Below, in pieces: positions 51,708 through 60,230 of a stretch of DNA of 64,000 nt (within the stretch, counting starts at the first letter, position 1; every line of letters starts with the position of its first letter). This DNA comes from Pseudomonas chlororaphis. GTDB lineage: Bacteria; Pseudomonadota; Gammaproteobacteria; Pseudomonadales; Pseudomonadaceae. The DNA is taken from NCBI RefSeq assembly GCF_003731765.1, contig NZ_MOAL01000005.1, positions 62,001-126,000 on the forward strand. The letters are read 5' to 3'. Below the pieces are notes generated by a model, which saw only the letters and a program-made list of their open reading frames with translations, was not told the origin of the DNA and did not search any database. The translations under genes and the position numbers were made by a program.

Positions 51708-51713
51708 ATTATA
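51708..51713 (-). promoter_or_regulatory. -10 element upstream of miaB
   Basis: The minus strand reads TATAAT, 35 bases before the miaB start. The -35 is weak. Confidence 0.45.
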
Positions 51714-51808
51714 GAGTCCATGTCCGCAGGTTCCTAGCGTTGCGCATCGGGTAGCTATGCTATAGTTCGCGCCCTCTTTTATATCCCGCGATGTGTTACC
51801 CGCCCACC

Positions 51809-52135
51809 ATGACCAAACGTGAAGCTCCAATCTACAAGGTGATTTTTCTCAACCAGGGCCAGGTGTTTGAAATGTACGCCAAGCAGATCTATCAAAGCGA
51901 TCTGTGGGGTTTCCTGGAAGTGGAAGAGTTCGTCTTCGGCGAGCGCACGCAGGTGGTCGTCGACCCGAGCGAAGAGAAGCTCAAGGCCCAGTTCGAAGGC
52001 GTGGTACGCAGTTTTGTGCCGATGCATTCGATCGTGCGCATCGATGAAGTCGAGCGCCTGGGTACGCCGAAGATCAGCGAAGCCCGGGGCATGAGCAACG
52101 TCATGCCATTCCCGATGCCGATGCCTGAAAAATAG
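51809..52135 (+). CDS. DUF1820 family protein
   Basis: A 108-residue cytoplasmic protein. The family pattern Y-K-V-I-F-L-N-Q-G-Q-V-F-E-M-Y-A-K-Q-I-Y, then G-F-L-E-V-E-E-F-V-F-G and V-P-M-H-S-I-V-R-I-D-E-V is plain. The C-terminal tail is proline- and methionine-rich (M-P-F-P-M-P-M-P). Function unknown in the family. It is divergent from miaB with a 135-base gap that must hold both promoters. Confidence 0.92.
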   Translation: MTKREAPIYKVIFLNQGQVFEMYAKQIYQSDLWGFLEVEEFVFGERTQVVVDPSEEKLKAQFEGVVRSFVPMHSIVRIDEVERLGTPKISEARGMSNVMPFPMPMPEK

Positions 52136-52140
52136 GCAGC

Positions 52141-52193
52141 CAAGGGCAAGCACGCTCCGGTCTTTGATGCAGGAGTAGGCTTGCCGGCTTTGG
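52141..52193. repeat. REP-like inverted pair
   Basis: A half resembling the fluorescent-pseudomonad REP (GGGCAAGCACGCTCC) is followed by an inverted partial copy (GGAGTAGGCTTGCCGG). Both are diverged from the usual core. It lies between the convergent DUF1820 and Sel1-repeat genes. Confidence 0.4.
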
Positions 52194-52211
52194 CGTCAGG
52201 GGTGCTGCAAT

Positions 52212-52766
52212 CTAAGGCAGGGGTGAGAAGGGCGAACGCCCATCGGCGCTCTGCAACTCCATCAGGTATTTGCGGAAGATCTGCCCCAGTACCTGGGTAG
52301 CGACTTCCAATTCATCACGCTGCATGTGTTCGGCGACCTCGTCGGCCGTATCCAGAGCGTCTTCGGCGCCATTGACCGCCGCCATCTTCAGCACGATATA
52401 AGCCTGGACGTTATTGGCCGGCACGCCTTCACCGTGGAAGAACATGGTGCCGAGCTTGAACTGCGCCTGGGCGTGACCCTGCAGCGACGCTTTCTCGAAA
52501 TAGCTCAAGGCCTGATTGAGATCGCGCTCGGTGGTTTTGCCTTCGTAGTAGAACTCGCCCAACTCGTATTGTGCTTGTGCATCCCCTTCATCAGACGCTT
52601 TCTGGCAGGCGGCCAAGGCCTCTGCCTGATCTTGTGGCTGAGTATTGAGGGTGCAACGGCCCATCGCTGGGATCAACAACGAGTTGCCGCCTGCTTGTGC
52701 GTGCGCGAGCAGGGGCTGAAGGAGCAACAGGCAGCCCAGTGCAAGGGCGCGGCCGGTGCGGTTCAT
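52212..52766 (-). CDS. Sel1/TPR-repeat secreted protein
   Basis: A 184-residue protein with a signal peptide (cleavage near A-H-A-Q-A, residue 23). Two clear Sel1-type repeats follow (A-Q-Y-E-L-G-E-F-Y-Y-E-G and A-Q-F-K-L-G-T-M-F-F-H-G-E-G), each about 36 residues, and a partial third. Such proteins act as periplasmic scaffolds. Two cysteines (in G-R-C-T and A-A-C-Q) may form a disulfide. The partner is unknown. It is alone on the minus strand, separated from hemL by a 224-base gap. Confidence 0.85.
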   Translation of the reverse strand: MNRTGRALALGCLLLLQPLLAHAQAGGNSLLIPAMGRCTLNTQPQDQAEALAACQKASDEGDAQAQYELGEFYYEGKTTERDLNQALSYFEKASLQGHAQAQFKLGTMFFHGEGVPANNVQAYIVLKMAAVNGAEDALDTADEVAEHMQRDELEVATQVLGQIFRKYLMELQSADGRSPFSPLP

Positions 52767-52954
52767 GGGAATCGACTTACCTCTGAAGGGCGCGTGGACC
52801 CATCGAGGGATCCAATAAGCGCGCATTATGAAATAAGCAGGGCCAACCTTACAAAGTCTTTACTCGTTTTTCTGCTGCGTGGGCGCTATATCCGCCGCTT
52901 TCCGGGGATTTAGCGCTGCTCGGGCAGAAAAAGTTCGAATGAGAAGGTTATAGC

Positions 52955-52978
52955 TGACGCCGACCAAGGCCGGCGCCA
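52955..52978 (-). terminator. Hairpin after hemL
   Basis: Arms around 52955-52962 and 52971-52978 pair in seven of eight positions, 12 bases after the hemL stop. No T-run follows on the minus strand. Confidence 0.4.
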
Positions 52979-52990
52979 GTGGCCAGGCCG

Positions 52991-54274
52991 TTATTTCAGG
53001 GCGGCGAACGCGCGCTCGGCAGCGTCCAGTGTCAATTGCAGCTCGGCGTCGCCATGGGCAATCGAGGTGAAGCCCGCCTCAAAGGCGCTTGGCGCCAGGT
53101 ACACGCCGCCTTCGAGCATCAGGTGGAAGAAGCGCTTGAACAGGTTGGCATCGCTGGCCATCACGTCGTCGAAGGTGACGATGTCGTCGGCGCCGCTGAA
53201 GTACAGGCCGAACATGCCCCCGGCCTGGGTGGTGACGAAGGGAATGCCCGCGGCATCGGCACGTTCCTGCAGGCCGGCGAGCAGGCGGCTGGTGTAGTCG
53301 CTCAACTCGTCGTGGAAACCCGGGCGACTGATCAGGCGCAGGGTGGTCAGGCCAGCGGCCATGGCCAGCGGGTTACCCGACAGGGTGCCGGCCTGGTAGA
53401 CCGGGCCCAGTGGCGCGATGTGCTCCATGATCTTGCGCTTGCCGCCGAAGCAGCCCACCGGCATGCCGCCGCCGATGATCTTGCCGAAGGTGCTCAGGTC
53501 CGGGGTCACGCCGTAGTAGGCCTGGGCGCCACCCAGGGCGACGCGGAAACCCGTCATCACTTCGTCGAAAATCAGCACCACGCCATGTTGGTCGCACAGG
53601 CGGCGCAGGCCGTCGAGGAACCCCGGTGCGGGCGGCACACAGTTCATGTTGCCAGCCACGGGCTCGACGATGATGCAGGCCACTTCCTGGCCGACTTCAC
53701 CGAGCATCTTCTCCACCGCATCGATGTCGTTGAACGGCAGGGTCAGGGTGTGTTTGGCGAACGCTGCAGGAACCCCAGCGGAGCTGGGAACGCCCTGGGT
53801 CAGCGCGCCAGAGCCGGCTTTGACCAGCAGGCTGTCAGAGTGGCCGTGGTAGCAGCCTTCGAATTTGATGATGCTGTCGCGACCAGTGAAACCGCGGGCC
53901 AGGCGAATGGCGCTCATGGTGGCCTCGGTGCCGGAGCTGACCATACGTACCATTTCCATGGACGGCACGATCGAGCAGACCAGGTCGGCCATTTCAGTTT
54001 CCATGGCGGTCGGTGCGCCATAGGACAGGCCGTGTTCCAGCTGTTTGCGTACTGCGTCCAGCACGTCAGGGTGGCTGTGGCCGAGGATCATCGGGCCCCA
54101 GGAACCGACGTAGTCGACGTAGCGCTTGTCGTCTTCATCGGTGACGTAGGCGCCTTCGGCGTGCTTGAAGAATAACGGCGTGCCGCCAACGCTCTTGAAC
54201 GCCCGCACAGGCGAGTTGACGCCGCCGGGGATGTGTTTCTGGGCATTGGCAAACAGGGTTTCGGAACGAGACAT
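52991..54274 (-). CDS. hemL: Glutamate-1-semialdehyde 2,1-aminomutase
   Basis: A 427-residue PLP enzyme that makes 5-aminolevulinate, the tetrapyrrole precursor, from glutamate-1-semialdehyde. The PLP lysine lies in S-T-F-G-K-I-I-G-G-G, and F-D-E-V-M-T-G-F-R is the cofactor aspartate region. P-G-G-V-N-S-P-V-R-A-F marks the N-terminus. The ATG at 54274 gives the standard length. It lies 17 bases downstream of thiE in the same direction. Confidence 0.98.
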   Translation of the reverse strand: MSRSETLFANAQKHIPGGVNSPVRAFKSVGGTPLFFKHAEGAYVTDEDDKRYVDYVGSWGPMILGHSHPDVLDAVRKQLEHGLSYGAPTAMETEMADLVCSIVPSMEMVRMVSSGTEATMSAIRLARGFTGRDSIIKFEGCYHGHSDSLLVKAGSGALTQGVPSSAGVPAAFAKHTLTLPFNDIDAVEKMLGEVGQEVACIIVEPVAGNMNCVPPAPGFLDGLRRLCDQHGVVLIFDEVMTGFRVALGGAQAYYGVTPDLSTFGKIIGGGMPVGCFGGKRKIMEHIAPLGPVYQAGTLSGNPLAMAAGLTTLRLISRPGFHDELSDYTSRLLAGLQERADAAGIPFVTTQAGGMFGLYFSGADDIVTFDDVMASDANLFKRFFHLMLEGGVYLAPSAFEAGFTSIAHGDAELQLTLDAAERAFAALK

Positions 54275-54291
54275 GATCGGGCTCTCAGGCA

Positions 54292-54915
54292 TCAGCTATT
54301 GAATAAGGCGTTGAAGGCGCGGGCGCGGCGCGTCACTTCCTGGGCGTTTTCGGCGCCGAACAAGCCATGGACCACCGCCAGCAGGTCGGCACCATGGGCC
54401 ACCAGGGGCGCGGCGTTTTCCAGGGTGATGCCGCCAATCACGCAGATCGGCAGGTGCAGGCTGGCGCGGGCCTGGTCCAGCAGTTCAAGGCTGGCGCTCG
54501 GCGCTCCGGGCTTGGTGTTGGAATTGAAAAAGCGACCGAAGGCGACATAGCTCGCGCCTTCCTTGGCGGCCTGCTCGGCCAGGGACAATTGCGCGTGGCA
54601 CGTGGAACCGATGATGGCGGTGCGGCCCAGCAGGGCTCGCGCGGGTGTCAGCGGGCCGTCGGTCTGGCCCAGGTGCACGCCGGCGCCGATACGGGCTGCC
54701 AGTTCTGCATCGTCATTGATGATCAAGCGGGTCTTGTAGCGTTCGCACAGGGTGTGCAGCGCTTCGGCTTCTCGCAGGCGACGGGCTTCGTCCGTGCTCT
54801 TGTCGCGGTATTGCAGCAGCGTCACGCCGCCTTCCAGCGCCGCCTCCACATACTGCAGAAACTTGCCGGCCAACAGTTGGCTGTCGGTAATGGCGTACAG
54901 ACCACGTAGTTTCAT
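54292..54915 (-). CDS. thiE: Thiamine-phosphate synthase
   Basis: A 207-residue TIM-barrel enzyme joining the pyrimidine and thiazole halves of thiamine. Family blocks are G-L-Y-A-I-T-D, L-L-Q-Y-R-D-K, I-I-N-D-D, V-H-L-G-Q-T-D-G, and the C-terminal I-G-G-I-T. It sits between thiD and hemL, with gaps of 18 and 17 bases, so the three form one leftward unit. Confidence 0.97.
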   Translation of the reverse strand: MKLRGLYAITDSQLLAGKFLQYVEAALEGGVTLLQYRDKSTDEARRLREAEALHTLCERYKTRLIINDDAELAARIGAGVHLGQTDGPLTPARALLGRTAIIGSTCHAQLSLAEQAAKEGASYVAFGRFFNSNTKPGAPSASLELLDQARASLHLPICVIGGITLENAAPLVAHGADLLAVVHGLFGAENAQEVTRRARAFNALFNS

Positions 54916-54933
54916 CGAGCAGGCCTCATGGTG

Positions 54934-55731
54934 TTACGAACAGAAGTCCAGTGGCAGGCGGCGGGGCACGAACTGGCCTTTGCCCAGCTGTTCGGCGTCA
55001 CGCAGGGTGCGCCAGGTGTAGTCGAGGGCCGACTTTACGGCACTGGCCAGGTTCTCGCCTTGGGCCAGGCGCCCGGCCAGGGCGCTGGCCAGGGTGCAGC
55101 CGGACCCGTGATAGCTGCCTGGCAAGCGTTGGCAGGTGTAGGTTTCGCGACGGCCATCGCGGCTGTAGAGGCGATTGTGCACTTCATGTTCGTCGCCATG
55201 GCCGCCGGTGATCAGCAGGTGCTTGACGAACGGCAGGAGTTTTTCAGCGCACTGGTCCGCAGTGCCCTCGGGCAGTTCGGCCAGGATGCGTGCTTCCGGA
55301 AGGTTCGGCGTGGCGATGGTGGCCAGCGGCAGGAGGCGCTCGCGCATGGCGTAACCCACCTCGTCCTTGCCCAGTCGACCGCCGCCGCCGGCGCGCAGCA
55401 CCGGGTCGCAGACCAGTGGCAGGTGCGGGTGGGCCTGGAGCAGCTCGACCACGGTGTCGACCATTTCCAGGGAGCCGAGCATGCCCAGCTTGACCGCCGC
55501 CACCTCGGAATCGTTGAGCACGGCATTGGCCTGGGCCAATACCCACTCGCGATCCAGGACGCGGAAATCGCTGACGTTGACCGTGTCTTGCACGGTCAGG
55601 GCGGTGACTGCCGGAGCGGCATGGCAACCCTGAGCGAGCAGGGCTTCGATATCTGCCTGCAAGCCGGCGCCACCACTTGGGTCGTGGCCGGAGAGACAGA
55701 GGACAACGGGGCGAGAGCTATAGATATTCAT
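54934..55731 (-). CDS. thiD: Hydroxymethylpyrimidine/phosphomethylpyrimidine kinase
   Basis: A 265-residue ribokinase-fold enzyme that phosphorylates HMP twice for ThiE. Seen are G-H-D-P-S-G-G-A-G-L-Q-A-D-I near residue 15-28, C-D-P-V-L-R-A-G-G-G, and the anion-hole G-S-Y-H-G-S-G-C-T-L-A-S-A. The ATG at 55731 is used. It starts the thiD-thiE-hemL unit. No TPP riboswitch pattern is visible in its leader. Confidence 0.97.
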   Translation of the reverse strand: MNIYSSRPVVLCLSGHDPSGGAGLQADIEALLAQGCHAAPAVTALTVQDTVNVSDFRVLDREWVLAQANAVLNDSEVAAVKLGMLGSLEMVDTVVELLQAHPHLPLVCDPVLRAGGGGRLGKDEVGYAMRERLLPLATIATPNLPEARILAELPEGTADQCAEKLLPFVKHLLITGGHGDEHEVHNRLYSRDGRRETYTCQRLPGSYHGSGCTLASALAGRLAQGENLASAVKSALDYTWRTLRDAEQLGKGQFVPRRLPLDFCS

Positions 55732-55829
55732 GGTGCGCGAGCTTACCACCAAACGTTTTTTTTCGCGGCTGTCGGCACGCGATTGGGCGGTGCCGGTCGA
55801 GGGGCATAATCCCCTTCAGTGACGCGGCC

Positions 55830-55871
55830 GCTCTAGCTCAATGGATGACGCTGAAACGCTTGTTCTAGAGC
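55830..55871. promoter_or_regulatory. Inverted repeat in the thiD-kinase divergent gap
   Basis: GCTCTAG (55830-55836) and CTAGAGC (55865-55871) form a perfect 7-bp inverted repeat with 28 bases between. It lies 100 bases before thiD and 150 before the kinase gene. Whether it is an operator cannot be told from sequence. The whole gap (55732-56022) shows no gene. Confidence 0.3.
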
Positions 55872-56022
55872 CTTTAAACTAAAACTTTCAATGGTGCTCA
55901 ATGGCCATCAGCGGCTATGCTAGAGTGGATCCAAACCAATAACAGGTAATGCCGGTTTTACGTCGACTCAAAGGAAATGGGGGGGCTTCCTGACACAACC
56001 GGACAGGCCACGCTGGGGCTTT

Positions 56023-58407
56023 ATGCGCTATTTGCTGATGTTGCTGTTGAGCTTGCCGATGTTGGCCAGCGCAGTTGAATTCGACGAGTTTACTGAAAAC
56101 CTGCCCCTCGGCCGGGTGATGCAGGTCTACGAAGACGTGGGCGGCACGGCGACCATCGCCGAGGTCAGTTCCCAGGCGTTGGCCGGCCATTTCAAACCCC
56201 ATGACCAGGCGACCCTCAACGCCGGTTACTCGCACTCGGCGTTCTGGCTGAAGATCGACCTTGAGTACCGCCCCGGCAACCCCAATGCACAGCGTTCCTG
56301 GCTGCTGGAGCTGGCTTATCCGCCGCTGGACCACCTTGACCTTTACGTGCCCGACCCTTCTGGCGGTTTCCGCTTGGCTGGCCGTACCGGCGACGCCTTG
56401 CCCTTCGACAGTCGGCAGATTCGCCAGAACAACTACCTGTTCAACCTGAATTTTGTCCCCTATCAGCAGCAGACGCTGTTCCTGCGCCTGGCCAGCGAAG
56501 GGTCGATCCAGGCCCCGGTGACGCTCTGGTCCAGCACCGCTTACCTGGAGGCGCAACCGGTGCGCCTGTATGTGCTGGGGCTGATTTACGGCGTGCTGCT
56601 GGGGATGCTGGTCTACAACCTGTTCATCTACCTCAGCGTGCGCGACACCAGCTACCTCTATTACATCGTCTACATTGCCTCCTTCGGTCTCTACCAGCTT
56701 TCGGTCAACGGCGCTGCCGTCGAGTATTTCTGGCCCAACAACCCCTGGTGGGCCAATGCCGCGACGCCGCTGTTCATCGGCGCCGCGTCATTCTTTGGCA
56801 GCCAATTCGCCCGTCGCTTCCTGCAAACCTCCAGCCACAGCCCCTGGGTTGATCGGCTGTTGCTGCTGTTGATGGCTTGCAGTGCATTGGTCATGGCCCT
56901 GTCGCTGATGACCAGCTACGCCCTGGCTTTGCGCCTGGCCACGGCCCTGGCGCTGATCTTCACCGTGGTGATCTTTATTTCCGGCATCGTCGCCTGGTGC
57001 CGGGGGCTGCGGGTGGCGCGGTATTTCATCATTGCCTGGTCGGCGTTCCTGTTTGGTGGCGTGGTCAACACCTTGATGGTGCTCGGCTACCTGCCCAATG
57101 TATTCCTGACCATGTACGCCAGCCAGATCGGCTCTGCGATTGAGGTGGCGCTGTTGTCCCTGGCCCTGGCCGACCGCATCAACGCGATGCGCGAGCAGCA
57201 GGCCCAGACCCTGTTCGACGCCGGGCAGAAGCTGGAAGTGCTCAACCAGCAACTGGCCCACAGCAATCGGCTCAAGGACGAGTTCCTGGCCACCTTGACC
57301 CACGAGTTGCGCACGCCGATGAACGGCGTCATCGGTTCCCTGGAATTGATGCAGACCCTCGACCTCGATCCCGAACTGGAGCAGTACCAGCAGACCGCTG
57401 CCGGTTCGGCCCGGGACATGATGCGCATGGTCAACGGCATCCTCACCCTGACCGAGTTGCAGGCCGGCAAGCTTAGTGCCCAGTCTGAGTGGTTCAGCCT
57501 GCGCGGGCTGCTGGATGCGCTGCAGGTGCAGTTCTGTGCCAATGCGGCTGCCAAGTCCCTAGGCTTTGATGTCGACCTGGCCGAGGGAGTGCCGGATCGT
57601 TTGCAGGGCGATCGCAACAAGCTCAATCAGTGCCTGGAGTGCCTGCTGGACAACGCGATCAAGTTCACGCGGGTCGGCGGTGTGGTGTTGCGTATCAGTG
57701 CCAAGCCGGCGGGCCAGGGACGGGTGGCGCTGTGCTTTGCGGTGATCGACACCGGCATCGGTTTTGTCGGTCTGGACGAGGCGACGCTGTATCAGCGCTT
57801 TTTCCAACTCGATGGCTCGATGACCCGCGAATACGGCGGGCTCGGCGTGGGCCTGGCGATCTGTCGGCAATTGGTGGAGTTGCTGGGTGGGCATTTGACC
57901 CACGAGTCCGAACCAGGGCGTGGCAGCTGCTTCCGCCTGGAAGTCGAGCTGGGTGGCGAATGGATGCCGTTGTTACCGACCTCTGGCGCTCCGCGCTCGC
58001 AATCCCGGCGGGCGCCCCAGGACTGCACGGTGCTGCTGGTGGACGACGACAGCATCAACCAACTGGTGGTGCGGGGCATGTTGCTCAAGCTCGGTTATCG
58101 GGTGCGCACCGCTGACGCATTGGGCGGCGCCCTGGAGCTGTTGCGCGAGCAGCCAGTGGACGCGGTGCTGCTAGATTGCCAGGTGTCGGTGCTGGCGGCC
58201 CAGACCTTCCGCAACCAGGCCAGGTCCCTGCCGGGGTGCGCTGGGTTGCCCGTGTTGCTGGCGCTGGCCACGCCCCTGGGCGGTGAGCGCAGCCAGGCCG
58301 ATGGCGGTGCTGAGTGCCTGGCCAAGCCGGTTAAATTCGAGGAGCTGCAGGCCGTGCTGTTCACCCAAGTGCTGTGCTCGGAACAGGGTGAAAGCGCCGG
58401 GGTTTAG
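56023..58407 (+). CDS. Hybrid sensor histidine kinase, 7TMR-DISM type
   Basis: A 794-residue protein like RetS/LadS in plan. A signal peptide (1-17) precedes a DISMED2 periplasmic sensor (about 25-170) and seven membrane segments (about 180-385). The kinase part has H427 in F-L-A-T-L-T-H-E-L-R, the N box with N544 in L-L-D-N-A-I-K-F, and the G1 (D-T-G-I-G-F) and G2 (G-G-L-G-V-G-L-A-I) boxes. Residues 667-785 are a receiver with D-D-D at 674-676, the phosphoacceptor D718 in V-L-L-D-C-Q and K768. The receiver is followed by no Hpt domain, so a separate phosphotransfer protein is probably needed. The ligand and target are unknown. Confidence 0.95.
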   Translation: MRYLLMLLLSLPMLASAVEFDEFTENLPLGRVMQVYEDVGGTATIAEVSSQALAGHFKPHDQATLNAGYSHSAFWLKIDLEYRPGNPNAQRSWLLELAYPPLDHLDLYVPDPSGGFRLAGRTGDALPFDSRQIRQNNYLFNLNFVPYQQQTLFLRLASEGSIQAPVTLWSSTAYLEAQPVRLYVLGLIYGVLLGMLVYNLFIYLSVRDTSYLYYIVYIASFGLYQLSVNGAAVEYFWPNNPWWANAATPLFIGAASFFGSQFARRFLQTSSHSPWVDRLLLLLMACSALVMALSLMTSYALALRLATALALIFTVVIFISGIVAWCRGLRVARYFIIAWSAFLFGGVVNTLMVLGYLPNVFLTMYASQIGSAIEVALLSLALADRINAMREQQAQTLFDAGQKLEVLNQQLAHSNRLKDEFLATLTHELRTPMNGVIGSLELMQTLDLDPELEQYQQTAAGSARDMMRMVNGILTLTELQAGKLSAQSEWFSLRGLLDALQVQFCANAAAKSLGFDVDLAEGVPDRLQGDRNKLNQCLECLLDNAIKFTRVGGVVLRISAKPAGQGRVALCFAVIDTGIGFVGLDEATLYQRFFQLDGSMTREYGGLGVGLAICRQLVELLGGHLTHESEPGRGSCFRLEVELGGEWMPLLPTSGAPRSQSRRAPQDCTVLLVDDDSINQLVVRGMLLKLGYRVRTADALGGALELLREQPVDAVLLDCQVSVLAAQTFRNQARSLPGCAGLPVLLALATPLGGERSQADGGAECLAKPVKFEELQAVLFTQVLCSEQGESAGV

Positions 58408-58482
58408 GCGTTTATGACGCTTTTTTCAGCGGGGAGTGGGTGCTTAACTTGGGGTCTTGGTACACCCTGAAGGAGCCCCGCG

Positions 58483-60132
58483 ATGAACTTCCATCAGTTC
58501 GCTGAAACCCACGAAGTCACCAATCAGCCGCCACCGCTGGACGGCGCCAACCTCTACCGAATCGACGTGCCTCTGCAAGAGTGGGCTCGGCGTTTCGGCG
58601 CGGGCTGGGCCGAGTCGCGGATCGATGCCTACGGTGCCCTGGCCGGCGGTCCCTTGATGGCGGCGGGGTTTCTGGCCAATCAAAACAAGCCGGAGTTTGT
58701 CAGCCACGACCGCTATGGGCATCGCCTCGACCTGGTGGAGTTCCACCCGGCTTACCACCAGTTGATGGGCACGGCGGTGGAGCATGGTTTGCACTCGCTG
58801 CCTTGGGCTCACCCCCAATCCGGCGCCCACGTGGCTCGCGCGGCCATGACCTACCTGCATAGCCAGGCGGAGGCAGGAACGGGTTGCCCGCTGACCATGA
58901 CCTTTGCCTGTGTGCCAGCCTTGCAGTTGCAGCCCGAGATCGCTGGGCAGTGGTTGCCCAAGGTACTGGCCACCGAATACGACCCGCGCAATGTCGGCAT
59001 GGCACACAAGGCAGGCGTGACCATCGGCATGGCCATGACCGAGAAACAGGGCGGTACCGATGTGCGGGCCAACACCACCCGGGCGTATCCGGTGGGCGCC
59101 GCCGGACCGGGGCAGGCCTATGAGCTAGTGGGCCATAAATGGTTCTGCTCGGCGCCGATGTGCGATGCCTTCCTTACTTTGGCCCAGACCGACAAGGGCT
59201 TGACCTGTTTCTTGCTGCCCCGGCATCGCCCCGACGACAGCCGTAATCAGTTCTACATCCAGCGCCTGAAGAACAAGCTCGGCAACTGCTCCAACGCCTC
59301 CAGCGAAGTGGAGTTTCGCGGGGCTCTGGCGTGGATGCTGGGGGAGGAGGGGCGTGGGGTGCCGACCATTATTGAAATGGTCGCCATGACCCGTTTCGAT
59401 TGCATGGTTGGCTCCAGTGCGTTGATGCGTCAGGCCCTGACTCAGGCCAGCCATCACTGCGCCCATCGCACGGTAGGCGGCCGACTGCTCAGCGAACAGC
59501 CGCTGATGCAGAACGTGCTAGCCGACTTGGCCCTGGAAAGCGAAGCCGCGCTGGCCCTGAGCCTGCGCATGGGCCGCGCCCTGGACCATCAGGATGATCC
59601 TCAGGAAGCCCGTTTCGCCCGGCTGGTGACGGCGGTGGGCAAGTATTGGATCTGCAAGCGTGCCCCGGCAATGATCAATGAAGCGGCTGAATGCATGGGC
59701 GGTGCCGGTTACGTCGAGGAAAGCATTCTGCCGCGCCTGTACCGCGAAGCGCCGGTCAACTCGACCTGGGAAGGCTCCGGCAACGTGCAGTGCCTGGATG
59801 TGCTGCGTGCCCTGTCAAAAGAGCCGGGGGTGCTCGATGCGTTGTTCACCGAGTTGGGGGATGGCCACGGTGACCGGCGTCTGGCCAGCCACATCGAGGG
59901 GCTCAAGGCGGCCTTCAAGGACACCGGGGATATTCAGTATCGTGCTCGCCAACTGACCGAAGACATCGCCCTGGCCCTGCAGGCCAAGTTGCTGCTGGAG
60001 GCCGGCAATGCCGCGGTCAGCGATGGCTTTATCGCCAGTCGCCTGGGCGCGGCCGGGCGGGTTTACGGTGGGCTGCCGCGAGGAGTGGAGGCGGCGGCGA
60101 TTGTCGCTCGCTCCAGCGTGCAAGGGTTCTGA
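58483..60132 (+). CDS. AidB-like acyl-CoA dehydrogenase
   Basis: A 549-residue flavoprotein of the acyl-CoA dehydrogenase family, longer than the usual 380-390 because of an N-terminal extension of about 150 residues as in E. coli AidB. Seen are M-A-M-T-E-K-Q-G-G-T-D-V-R near residue 183-196 (FAD binding), R-F-D-C-M-V-G-S-S-A near 305, A-A-E-C-M-G-G-A-G-Y-V near 405 and the general base E in N-S-T-W-E-G-S-G-N. A clear AAGGAG site precedes the ATG. Reported AidB functions are isovaleryl-CoA dehydrogenase activity and protection of DNA from alkylation; neither can be chosen here. Confidence 0.92.
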   Translation: MNFHQFAETHEVTNQPPPLDGANLYRIDVPLQEWARRFGAGWAESRIDAYGALAGGPLMAAGFLANQNKPEFVSHDRYGHRLDLVEFHPAYHQLMGTAVEHGLHSLPWAHPQSGAHVARAAMTYLHSQAEAGTGCPLTMTFACVPALQLQPEIAGQWLPKVLATEYDPRNVGMAHKAGVTIGMAMTEKQGGTDVRANTTRAYPVGAAGPGQAYELVGHKWFCSAPMCDAFLTLAQTDKGLTCFLLPRHRPDDSRNQFYIQRLKNKLGNCSNASSEVEFRGALAWMLGEEGRGVPTIIEMVAMTRFDCMVGSSALMRQALTQASHHCAHRTVGGRLLSEQPLMQNVLADLALESEAALALSLRMGRALDHQDDPQEARFARLVTAVGKYWICKRAPAMINEAAECMGGAGYVEESILPRLYREAPVNSTWEGSGNVQCLDVLRALSKEPGVLDALFTELGDGHGDRRLASHIEGLKAAFKDTGDIQYRARQLTEDIALALQAKLLLEAGNAAVSDGFIASRLGAAGRVYGGLPRGVEAAAIVARSSVQGF

Positions 60133-60139
60133 TCCGGCG

Positions 60140-60159
60140 GGCGCTGATTTGCCAGCGCC
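60140..60159 (+). terminator. Short hairpin after the acyl-CoA dehydrogenase gene
   Basis: Arms GGCGCTG (60140-60146) and CAGCGCC (60153-60159) with a 6-base loop, eight bases after the stop. No T-run follows. Confidence 0.35.
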
Positions 60160-60230
60160 TGCGGCGAATCCGCTGTTTCCGTGGGACGGCGATGCAGGCA
60201 AGATGAACGCCTGCAAGATCAGAACACAGG

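Noticed and set aside
55829..55870. tRNA-like fragment (AGCTCAATGGATGACG)
   Set aside because: It resembles a D-arm, but the anticodon and T arms are missing, so it is not a tRNA.
55732..56022. TPP riboswitch upstream of thiD
   Set aside because: The THI-box bases (CTGAGA and the ACCTGATCTGG-type block) are not present on the minus strand.
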